Source of the DNA: Paucisalibacillus algeriensis
GTDB taxonomy: Bacteria > Bacillota > Bacilli > Bacillales > Amphibacillaceae
Assembly: GCF_000577245.1 (NCBI RefSeq)
Contig: NZ_CBYO010000014.1
Span: 372,001-436,000, forward strand
DNA: 64,000 nucleotides
Reading direction: 5' to 3'
Shown in pieces: positions 44,786 to 51,679 of the stretch. Within the stretch, counting starts at the first letter, position 1; the number at the start of each line of letters is the position of its first letter. A model generated the notes under the pieces. It worked only from the letters and a program-made list of their open reading frames with translations. It was not told where the DNA came from and did no database searches. The position numbers and the translations under genes were made by a program.

Positions 44786-45724
44786 CGTATCTCTCCTATT
44801 ATCTGCAAAGATAGGAACTTCTGTTGTTACTTGCTTGATTCGCTCCATAATTCTCCCTGCTTTAACCGCTTCTATATCTCCACGATTAGTTTTCGCCAAA
44901 TGATCCTCTAACTGATCCATACTATAATTAGATGTAAAGAAAACTGGTAAACGTTCCATCATGCGATACTGCAGAATTGTTCCAAGTACTTCATCACGGA
45001 ACCATGCAGACTGCGTTTCAGCACCAATATCATCCAACATTAATACGTCAGCTTTCTTGAAAAAGTCTATCTTTTCATTAATAGAGTCGTCTTTAATGGA
45101 TGATTTCATTTCTCTGACAAATTCAGGCATATATATTAGCATCGATGAAAGATTGTATTTTTTCAATTCGTTAGCAATTGCTCCAAGGAAGTACGTTTTC
45201 CCTACACCGAATGGTCCGTAAAGATATAGTCCTCGTTTTGGTAGACCATTTTTGACTTCTCCTAGGAAATGAATGATCTCACGAATTGCTTTACTTCTAT
45301 TTGGATCATTATCAATCCCATCAATTGTAGCTTCTAAAATTTCTTTCGGCATATATAGACTCTGAATTAACTTATGCTGTTGTTGATTCTTCTCATGTAA
45401 GATGCGGTTATGACATTTTTCATATGATAAACTGACTTCGTTGTTTTCCACACGAAGAATTGGGGAATATCCTGGAACAATATTTTTACAAGATCCATAA
45501 GAAGCACAAAATTCACATTGTTTCGACTGAGATTTATACTCATATAATTTGATAAGACTTCTTTCAATTTCATGTTTCGGTAATTCTGGATGTAAAGATA
45601 AGAATTCTTTAATCTCAGGGTCACTCAATACTTCATTTTTAATCTTTATATAGTTTTCTTGAAAATTCTTGTTCTTGTCCATCCATTGTTTGAGTGTGGA
45701 TTGTACTGGTTTCACGTCCATCAT
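44783..45724 (-). CDS. dnaI: Primosomal protein DnaI (helicase loader)
   Basis: DnaI is the AAA+ ATPase that loads the replicative helicase DnaC in Bacillus. The 313 residues comprise an N-terminal helicase-interaction domain with a zinc-binding cluster (CEFCASYGSCKN plus YEKCHN), and the AAA+ domain with Walker A GPFGVGKTYFLGA, Walker B DVLMLDDIGAET, sensor 1 FFTSNYS and an arginine-containing RIMERIKQV. It follows dnaB by 16 bases. There are two adjacent ATG codons, MMDVK; either could be used. Confidence 0.96.
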   Translation of the reverse strand: MMDVKPVQSTLKQWMDKNKNFQENYIKIKNEVLSDPEIKEFLSLHPELPKHEIERSLIKLYEYKSQSKQCEFCASYGSCKNIVPGYSPILRVENNEVSLSYEKCHNRILHEKNQQQHKLIQSLYMPKEILEATIDGIDNDPNRSKAIREIIHFLGEVKNGLPKRGLYLYGPFGVGKTYFLGAIANELKKYNLSSMLIYMPEFVREMKSSIKDDSINEKIDFFKKADVLMLDDIGAETQSAWFRDEVLGTILQYRMMERLPVFFTSNYSMDQLEDHLAKTNRGDIEAVKAGRIMERIKQVTTEVPIFADNRRDT

Positions 45725-45740
45725 CCTTGTATATACATGA

Positions 45741-47105
45741 TTATTTTTTTGAATTATTGGAGTATTGTTTTAGTAAAGAAGAAATCTCTTCTTTTTCTCG
45801 TTCTAGATCAATTGTAGAGCCCTTTTTCGTTTCATTGGTATTGTTTTTCCGTTCCTTAAACCACTCTGGAACAACTTCCTTACGATTGCCTTGTTGCTTA
45901 TAATTGCGATAGTTTTGCTGTTTTTTCTCAGTAGCTATTCGATATTGTTCTTTTTCTTTTTTGGCAAACACCATAGCTTCTCTTGCTGTTTGCAAATTTG
46001 CTCTCGACCAATGACTAGCGATTTTCTCCAAATATGCTTTTGATAGCTTCATATTAGTTTGTAACAATACATAATGAATTAATACATTCATAACTGGAGA
46101 TGGTAGCCCTTGAGTTGTCATGATTTCTCGAATCGCCTTCAAATCTTGTTCAGAAGCGTGATTACCACTAGATAAATCCTCTAGTAATTGTTTTGGTGAA
46201 ATTGTTTCAAGTTCATGAATCAGTTGTTCTTCTTTACTCATTGCTTTCTTAAGATCGGCTTGCTTTATGTCTACTATAGGTTCCGACTGTTTCGTAACTA
46301 ATTGAACAGAAGCTTCTTTACGTGAGGTCTTAAAGATATCGTGACACGCCTCTTTAAATTCCGCGATGTCTAGTTTGTTTTCATCAGTTAGCGCCCATAA
46401 AACACATTTCTCTACTTCATATTCTGCTAATCCATAAAGCTGCATCATTTGGTTAATAATTCGTTTATTTTCAGTTGTCAAAACACGCTTATATGGAATC
46501 ATCCGTGATTTCAACACATGTTCCATCCAAGAAAAGTCAATGGTCTCTAATTGCGGGCCATTGCTCTCTGGTAAACGATTTACATTTTGTTTTGGCATAA
46601 AATCTGAATGAATCGTATCAAATACATCCCCGAATGAGGCGGTAATATTGCTACCATATAACTGTTCCGGTTGCCTAACGAAATGAGAATTAAGTAAAGA
46701 ATACTTATCTTCACCAATATGATGGTATAAGAGTTGTGAGAGCATGGCATCTCTGAAAAAGTCATACGGTGAGAAGGGGCTTTGTAATACATAATGAAAG
46801 ACCGTTTCTTCCGTTGACTTTTCCTCAAATGTTTTTAATAATCCTATTCCCTCAAGCTTTAACCTCGCCTCATAAATTTCAACTAATGAGATGTTTAAAT
46901 AGTTCATCAATGTATGGTGTGTCTGAATAGGTACTTCTTTTTGAAAGTCCATTTCATGTAGTAATGTTTGATAAAGCATAACTGCTTTAATCCCAAGTAA
47001 TGGCTGATAAAGATGGGTTAATGACTTTGAATAGTCAACTGGCAAATTACCATGTAAAACAACCGTATAACCATCAACTGGTAATATTTTTCCAATAAAA
47101 TTCAT
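45741..47105 (-). CDS. dnaB: Replication initiation and membrane attachment protein DnaB
   Basis: This is Bacillus DnaB, an initiation protein working with DnaD and DnaI, not the helicase. The 454 residues contain the DDBH1 N-terminal domain (LTHLYQPLLGIKAVMLYQTL, PFSPYDFFRDAMLSQLLYHHI) and the C-terminal DDBH2/DnaD-like domain (QGLPSPVMNVLIHYVLLQTN, YLEKIASHWSRANLQTARE) with a basic tail. GAAGGG precedes the ATG. It lies between nrdR and dnaI, as in B. subtilis. Confidence 0.95.
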   Translation of the reverse strand: MNFIGKILPVDGYTVVLHGNLPVDYSKSLTHLYQPLLGIKAVMLYQTLLHEMDFQKEVPIQTHHTLMNYLNISLVEIYEARLKLEGIGLLKTFEEKSTEETVFHYVLQSPFSPYDFFRDAMLSQLLYHHIGEDKYSLLNSHFVRQPEQLYGSNITASFGDVFDTIHSDFMPKQNVNRLPESNGPQLETIDFSWMEHVLKSRMIPYKRVLTTENKRIINQMMQLYGLAEYEVEKCVLWALTDENKLDIAEFKEACHDIFKTSRKEASVQLVTKQSEPIVDIKQADLKKAMSKEEQLIHELETISPKQLLEDLSSGNHASEQDLKAIREIMTTQGLPSPVMNVLIHYVLLQTNMKLSKAYLEKIASHWSRANLQTAREAMVFAKKEKEQYRIATEKKQQNYRNYKQQGNRKEVVPEWFKERKNNTNETKKGSTIDLEREKEEISSLLKQYSNNSKK

Positions 47106-47136
47106 CTAAACCCTTCTTTCAAGATAATAAGGAGTC

Positions 47137-47604
47137 TTAGGAGTTCTTTTTGTCTGTCTGTATTAAATCCTTTAATTCATCTAAGAAAACATTTATATCC
47201 TTAAATTGACGATATACTGATGCGAAACGTACATACGCAACATCATCCACCTTAGAAAGAAGCTCCATCACCATTTCTCCAACTTCTTTACTATCAATCT
47301 CAGATGCTCCTGTATTTCGTAATTCTTTTTCTACATTAAAAGCAAGTGTTTCAATTTGGTCGATTGAAACGGGTCTCTTCTCACACGCTTTAATTAGTCC
47401 CCGAACTAACTTTTCACGACTGAATTCCTGTCTAGTACCACCTTTTTTAACAACGATTAACGGGACTTCCTCCATACGCTCAAACGTTGTAAAACGATAG
47501 CCACAGTTTTCGCATTCGCGTCTCCTACGAATAGAACGCCCTTCTTCGATTGGTCTAGAATCTAAAACTTTTGTATTTTTATTTTGGCAGTTTGAACATC
47601 TCAT
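47137..47604 (-). CDS. nrdR: Transcriptional repressor NrdR
   Basis: NrdR represses ribonucleotide reductase genes in response to ATP/dATP. The start is the ATG of [20 protein letters not shown], nine bases from GGGG, giving 155 residues. The zinc ribbon (CSNC...CENCGYRF) is followed by the ATP-cone ([20 protein letters not shown] and [16 protein letters not shown]). It starts the nrdR-dnaB-dnaI run, an arrangement conserved in Bacillaceae that links nucleotide supply to replication. Confidence 0.95.
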   Translation of the reverse strand: MRCSNCQNKNTKVLDSRPIEEGRSIRRRRECENCGYRFTTFERMEEVPLIVVKKGGTRQEFSREKLVRGLIKACEKRPVSIDQIETLAFNVEKELRNTGASEIDSKEVGEMVMELLSKVDDVAYVRFASVYRQFKDINVFLDELKDLIQTDKKNS

Positions 47605-47633
47605 CCTAAATAACCCCATTTACTAAACAATGA

Positions 47634-48020
47634 CTAATTTTTATCAATTAATGGTAATTCCTTATCTAACTTCTCATAAAACTGTTTAATTAATTTCGAA
47701 CTCTTTCCAAAGTCAAATGGAAGTGCAGATTCACTTGTAACTGTAAAATCAATTGCGGTTTGATATGGACGGACCATAATAACGGTTGCAATAACAAATG
47801 CTTTATTACCTTTCACAACATGGAAGCTTATTTCACCGTGTTCTAAAGAGACGGAATTGATATTATAGTTAGTTGATCCTTTAATTATCTCCTCTAGTTT
47901 TGTTAGTCCTTTATCCTTAGTTGTTTTATAATAATGGGTCTCGAGTTCCTTGTCCCAATGCTTCTCCGATGTTTCAGCTTGATTATAAAAAAACCTGGAT
48001 AATTTCTTGCCAAAAGACAT
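47634..48020 (-). CDS. Small cytosolic protein of unknown function
   Basis: I do not recognise a named family. The 128-residue product starts MSFGKKLSRFFYNQAET from an ATG with GGGAGTGG upstream. It is soluble and probably alpha/beta; the strands ISFHVVKGNKAFVIATVIM and TAIDFTVTSESALPFDFG are the clearest features. It lies 30 bases upstream of nrdR and downstream of gapB, where B. subtilis has speD; it shows no similarity to S-adenosylmethionine decarboxylase. Likely cotranscribed with nrdR. Confidence 0.7.
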   Translation of the reverse strand: MSFGKKLSRFFYNQAETSEKHWDKELETHYYKTTKDKGLTKLEEIIKGSTNYNINSVSLEHGEISFHVVKGNKAFVIATVIMVRPYQTAIDFTVTSESALPFDFGKSSKLIKQFYEKLDKELPLIDKN

Positions 48021-48105
48021 CCATTCCACTCCCATTTCTTCTCATTCCGAATACTATAACTCTATTTATTTTAACATGTTTTATAGATTTACCCTAGTAA
48101 AAATT

Positions 48106-48149
48106 AAAAAAGCAAAGAGAGTTGAGCGTAATATTTAGCTCAACTCTCT
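48106..48149 (-). terminator. Terminator of gapB
   Basis: AGAGAGTTGAGC and GCTCAACTCTCT pair perfectly over 12 bases, followed on the minus strand by TTGCTTTTTTAA. Confidence 0.92.
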
Positions 48150-48171
48150 ACCATTCTATCATATTATTCGG

Positions 48172-49203
48172 TTATGAAACGGATACTTTTTTTGCCTTTA
48201 AAAAACTTCCAACATATTTCACAAGCTCGACTACTCTAGTAGAATAGCCCCACTCATTATCGTACCATGCTAATACTTTAATCTTGTTGTTATCCATTAC
48301 CATGGTGGATAATCCATCTATTATTGCTGAGAATTCTGAAGTTGTATAGTCTATTGACACTAACGGTTCATCACTATATTGGATAATGCCAGATAATTCA
48401 TTCTTAGCTGCAGTTTGGAATATATTGTTCACTATTTCTGTCGTTACAGATTCCTCGACATCAACTACTAAATCAACTAATGAAACATTCGGTGTTGGAA
48501 CACGCAAAGCCATTCCGTGTAATTTTCCATTTAGATGTGGCAGTACATCTCCTAAAGCCTTGGCTGCACCTGTTGATGTTGGAATAATGGATTGCGTACA
48601 ACCTCGTGCACGACGCAAATCCTTATGTGGATTATCTAAGTTTTTTTGATCATTGGTAAAAGCATGAACAGTCGTCATAAGCCCGTTCTTAATTTTAAAG
48701 TTTTCATCTAAAACTTTTACCACTGGTGCTAGACAGTTTGTTGTACAAGAAGCATTAGATATAACATTATCATTTGCTTCGTCGTACGTATCATGATTTA
48801 CCCCCATTACAATTGTTTTATCTACTTCTTTTCCAGGTGCTGTAATGACAACTTTTTTTGCTCCAGCTTTTAAATGTAATCCAGCAGTTTCTCTTGTTTT
48901 AAATTTTCCAGTTGCATCAATTACAACATCAATTTCAAGTCTATTCCAAGGTAATTTTTCTGGCTCTCTAGAATTTACGAGTTTGACTTTTTTTCCATCT
49001 ACCTGCAATTCGCCATGAAGCGCTTTCACTTCGGGTTGAAAAATTCCGTGTACACTATCATATTTAATAAGATGGGCTAATGTTTCTGGAGGATAGCTAG
49101 CATTAACGGCTACAACCTCTAAATTAGGATCTGTAATTGCTTGCCTGAAAACCATTCTCCCAATTCGTCCAAATCCACTAATTGCAATTCGAGTTTTACT
49201 CAT
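48172..49203 (-). CDS. gapB: Glyceraldehyde-3-phosphate dehydrogenase, gluconeogenic type
   Basis: GapB is the NADP-preferring enzyme used in gluconeogenesis. The start is the ATG of MSKTRIAISGFGRIGRMVFR with GGGAGGAC upstream, giving 343 residues. The Rossmann motif GFGRIGR is at the start, the catalytic cysteine is in SNASCTTNCLAPV, and WYDNEWGYSTRVV is near the end. NASYPPETLAHLIKYDS in the cofactor loop, in place of the glycolytic DLT, supports GapB rather than GapA. Two CcpN-type sites in the promoter fit repression by glycolytic conditions. Confidence 0.94.
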   Translation of the reverse strand: MSKTRIAISGFGRIGRMVFRQAITDPNLEVVAVNASYPPETLAHLIKYDSVHGIFQPEVKALHGELQVDGKKVKLVNSREPEKLPWNRLEIDVVIDATGKFKTRETAGLHLKAGAKKVVITAPGKEVDKTIVMGVNHDTYDEANDNVISNASCTTNCLAPVVKVLDENFKIKNGLMTTVHAFTNDQKNLDNPHKDLRRARGCTQSIIPTSTGAAKALGDVLPHLNGKLHGMALRVPTPNVSLVDLVVDVEESVTTEIVNNIFQTAAKNELSGIIQYSDEPLVSIDYTTSEFSAIIDGLSTMVMDNNKIKVLAWYDNEWGYSTRVVELVKYVGSFLKAKKVSVS

Positions 49204-49220
49204 GAAAAGTCCTCCCGCAT

Positions 49221-49281
49221 TATGATATACTATTTTATAAAAATTCACATATAGTATAACACATTAGTGTCGGAATGTAAG
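49221..49281 (-). promoter_or_regulatory. gapB promoter with two CcpN-type operators
   Basis: On the minus strand, CTTACA (49276-49281) and TATACT (49253-49258) are 17 bases apart. TGTGTTATACT (49253-49263, minus) and TATGATATACT (49221-49231, plus) both match the B. subtilis CcpN consensus TRTGHYATAYW without mismatch. One overlaps the -10 element and the other lies near +25, in opposite orientation. Confidence 0.82.
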
Positions 49282-49287
49282 CATAAA

Positions 49288-49325
49288 TAAAAAAACTCAG
49301 GAGAGGTATTTTTGCCCTTCCTGAG
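49288..49325 (-). terminator. Terminator after the XRE/membrane protein pair
   Basis: CTCAGGA and TCCTGAG flank a 16-base loop with inner GGGCA/TACC mismatches, followed by GTTTTTTTA on the minus strand. Confidence 0.7.
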
Positions 49326-49374
49326 ATATTGCATCTTAAACATTGGAAAAGTTCAGCTTACAACATTTATAATG

Positions 49375-49827
49375 CTAAAACTTAATAACATAAATTAAAT
49401 ATGAAACCAAAAGACCCATCCATTGTACAGATGCAAAAAGAAATATTGTTTCTATTGTATAGTTTGGATCACTTAGTAATAATAGCATTAAAAAAGGAAT
49501 CATTATGATTGACAGTATACCAGTAACAATTAAACTTTTAGCTAGAATACTTACCTGATACTCATCGTATTTCTTCTTTCTTTTCACTATAATAAATCCA
49601 ATAATTGCAATGGTTAAGACGATAATAATGTACCCAATAAATCGCATTTTTCCTTCAGTAATATAGTCAGACCACCCATTCCAAAAAGATGAATTTAAAG
49701 TTTTGGCATTTGACAGCATACTTACAAGTTCCATATGACCAGCTGTAAAAATGAAGATAAATGCGTAAAAAAAAGACAATAGACTTATAAAAACAATATT
49801 CACTATTGGCTCCTTTAACAAAGTCAC
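49375..49827 (-). CDS. Small four-helix membrane protein next to an XRE regulator
   Basis: I do not recognise a named family. The 150-residue product has four hydrophobic segments (about 9-30, 62-82, 97-118 and 125-147) and short charged loops (KRKKKYDEYQ between the second and third). It starts at a GTG that overlaps the stop of the XRE gene (GTGA), so translation is coupled. Such XRE-membrane pairs are common in Firmicutes and often self-regulated; the function is unknown. Confidence 0.75.
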   Translation of the reverse strand: MTLLKEPIVNIVFISLLSFFYAFIFIFTAGHMELVSMLSNAKTLNSSFWNGWSDYITEGKMRFIGYIIIVLTIAIIGFIIVKRKKKYDEYQVSILAKSLIVTGILSIIMIPFLMLLLLSDPNYTIETIFLFASVQWMGLLVSYLIYVIKF

Positions 49828-50030
49828 TTCCTATCACTCTCCTCAAAAACAAATAACGCTTCGATTGACATATTAAAAAACTTCGCTAAGTCATAAGCCA
49901 ACCAAATAGACGGGTCAAATTTATTTTTTTCAATTGCATTAATTGCCTGTCTTGAAACACCAACTTTTTCACCTAACTGTGCTTGTGTTAGACCGTTTTG
50001 TTCTCGTAATACTTTGACATTATTTTTCAA
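49824..50030 (-). CDS. XRE-family helix-turn-helix transcriptional regulator
   Basis: A 68-residue single-domain Cro/CI-type regulator, similar to the short YvaO/YgzD-like set. The helix-turn-helix is NGLTQAQLGEKVGVSRQAINAIE, split as Q-L-G-V-S-R-Q-A-I-N, followed by WLAYDLAKFFNMSIEALF. It starts at a TTG nine bases from AAAGGG. It is coupled to the downstream membrane protein gene by a four-base overlap. A perfect 16-base palindrome and a related half-size site bracket its promoter, so it very likely represses itself. Confidence 0.92.
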   Translation of the reverse strand: MKNNVKVLREQNGLTQAQLGEKVGVSRQAINAIEKNKFDPSIWLAYDLAKFFNMSIEALFVFEESDRK

Positions 50031-50050
50031 TTTCTAATACCCTTTCACAA

Positions 50051-50110
50051 GTAAGGTTAACCTTACATATAGATTAACTATTTTTATTTCCAATGTCAAG
50101 TAAACCTTAC
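50051..50110 (-). promoter_or_regulatory. Autoregulated promoter of the XRE gene with two operators
   Basis: TTGACA (50094-50099) and TAATCT (50071-50076) are 17 bases apart on the minus strand. GTAAGGTTAACCTTAC, a perfect 16-base palindrome (50051-50066), lies 4 bases downstream of the -10. GTAAACCTTAC (50100-50110) abuts the -35 on its upstream side. Two related sites bracketing a promoter are typical of a repressor that controls its own gene. Confidence 0.8.
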
Positions 50111-50224
50111 AAAGAATCAATCATTTTCGTAAAGTTTCTTTTAATAGGATAGCAACTAGGCAAAAAATGACTATCAAACTGAACGTTGATAGTCATTCCT
50201 GTTAATTACCAAGGATATTCTCCA

Positions 50225-50827
50225 CTATGATAGAACTTGCCACTTTTCTAGAATATTTCTTAGCTGCTTATAGGAGGCTTCCTTGGACCCATTATTATCA
50301 ATTACAGCATCTGCTTGTTTCACTTTTTCTTTTAGTGCTATTTGCGACTGAATTCGTTCTAATGCTTCCTCTTTTGTGGAGTTATCCCGCTCCATTAACC
50401 GTTCCAGTTGGACATACTCATCTACATATACAACTAATATCTTATCAACCATATGTGTCAGCTTACTTTCAAACAACAGAGGAATATCCATGACAATACA
50501 GGGTTCCCCATTTTCCAGATAAGATTCCCTCTGTTCTAGCATTCTTTTTCTTATTGCAGGATGAACAATCGAATTCAATTTCTTACGTTTTTCATTATCA
50601 GAGAAGATAACCGACCCTAATTTTTTTCGATTAAGGGTTCCATCTGGAAAAAGTACGTCTCTCCCAAATTCACTAACAATCTCCTTTAGAGCATCCTCAC
50701 CAGGTTCCACTACATCTCTTGAAATTTGGTCTGCATCGATAACTGGAATCTGAATATCTTTAAACATAGAAGATACAGTACTTTTTCCACTAGAAATACT
50801 TCCTGTTAACCCAATCACTAAAGTCAT
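50225..50827 (-). CDS. coaE: Dephospho-CoA kinase
   Basis: CoaE phosphorylates dephospho-CoA, the last step of coenzyme A synthesis. The 200 residues start with the P-loop (LVIGLTGSISSGKSTVSSMF), followed by IDADQISRDVVEPG, the CoA-domain segments VHPAIRKRM and VMDIPLLFESKL, and the lid EEALERIQSQ. GGAG precedes the ATG. It lies 12 bases after mutM, in the polA-mutM-coaE order found across Bacillaceae. Confidence 0.95.
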   Translation of the reverse strand: MTLVIGLTGSISSGKSTVSSMFKDIQIPVIDADQISRDVVEPGEDALKEIVSEFGRDVLFPDGTLNRKKLGSVIFSDNEKRKKLNSIVHPAIRKRMLEQRESYLENGEPCIVMDIPLLFESKLTHMVDKILVVYVDEYVQLERLMERDNSTKEEALERIQSQIALKEKVKQADAVIDNNGSKEASYKQLRNILEKWQVLS

Positions 50828-50839
50828 ACTAATTCTCCT

Positions 50840-51667
50840 TTAGAGCTTTTGACAATGTAAGCAGACATGGGTACCCCGTCCGCCGACCTTCATTTTAGTA
50901 ATAGATCTTCCACACCTCGGGCATTCTTCATTCTCTTGACCATAAACAGATAATTCCTGTTGGAACATTCCCATTTCCCCTTGACTATTGACATAGGATC
51001 GTATAGTAGTTCCGCCTTGCTTGACCGCCTCTTCTAGTGTCGCTATTGCCTGTTTACGAACCTCTCCGACTTCTTTTTTAGTCAGCTTGCTAGCCTTTTT
51101 TAACGGATGAACCCGTGCTTTGAATAAGGTTTCATCAACATAAATATTTCCTAATCCAGCAACTACAGTTTGATCTAACAGCACCGCCTTTATGGAGCGG
51201 TTTGTAGTCTTTAGTTTTTTGTAAAAATAATCTAACGTAAATCCTTTATCAAACGGATCGGGGCCGAGTTGAATTAATGGCTTCTGAATTAATTCCTCCC
51301 CCTTCTTCACAATGTGCATCGTACCGAATTTACGAACATCGTTATAACGAAGTTCCTCATCTGTTGTAAATTCAAATATGACATGTGTATGCTTCTTAAC
51401 TGGTTCATCCTTATAATGAACACTGTATTTCCCTTCCATCCTAAGATGAGAAATCAATGTTATATCATCTAACTCAAATAACAGAAATTTGCCTTTTCTT
51501 TTTATATCCTGTATGGTTTGCCCCAATAAAAGTTGCTTAAACTCTTCTACATCATCTGGCTTTTTTACGATTTTCCCCCAATATACATGGACATCCTTAA
51601 TCGTACGATTTAACACAAAACGTTTTAGTGTATTTCGTATTGTTTCCACTTCTGGTAACTCTGGCAT
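50840..51667 (-). CDS. mutM: Formamidopyrimidine-DNA glycosylase
   Basis: MutM (Fpg) excises 8-oxoguanine and formamidopyrimidines and nicks the DNA. The 275 residues begin PELPEVETIRNTLKRF, so the catalytic Pro and Glu are directly after the initiator Met. The helix-two-turn-helix LLDQTVVAGLGNIYVDETLF, the QGGTTIRSYVNSQGEMG loop and the C-terminal zinc finger CPRC...CLHC are all intact. AGGAG precedes the ATG, 12 bases after the polA stop. Confidence 0.97.
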   Translation of the reverse strand: MPELPEVETIRNTLKRFVLNRTIKDVHVYWGKIVKKPDDVEEFKQLLLGQTIQDIKRKGKFLLFELDDITLISHLRMEGKYSVHYKDEPVKKHTHVIFEFTTDEELRYNDVRKFGTMHIVKKGEELIQKPLIQLGPDPFDKGFTLDYFYKKLKTTNRSIKAVLLDQTVVAGLGNIYVDETLFKARVHPLKKASKLTKKEVGEVRKQAIATLEEAVKQGGTTIRSYVNSQGEMGMFQQELSVYGQENEECPRCGRSITKMKVGGRGTHVCLHCQKL

Positions 51668-51679
51668 TTCAATTTCTCC

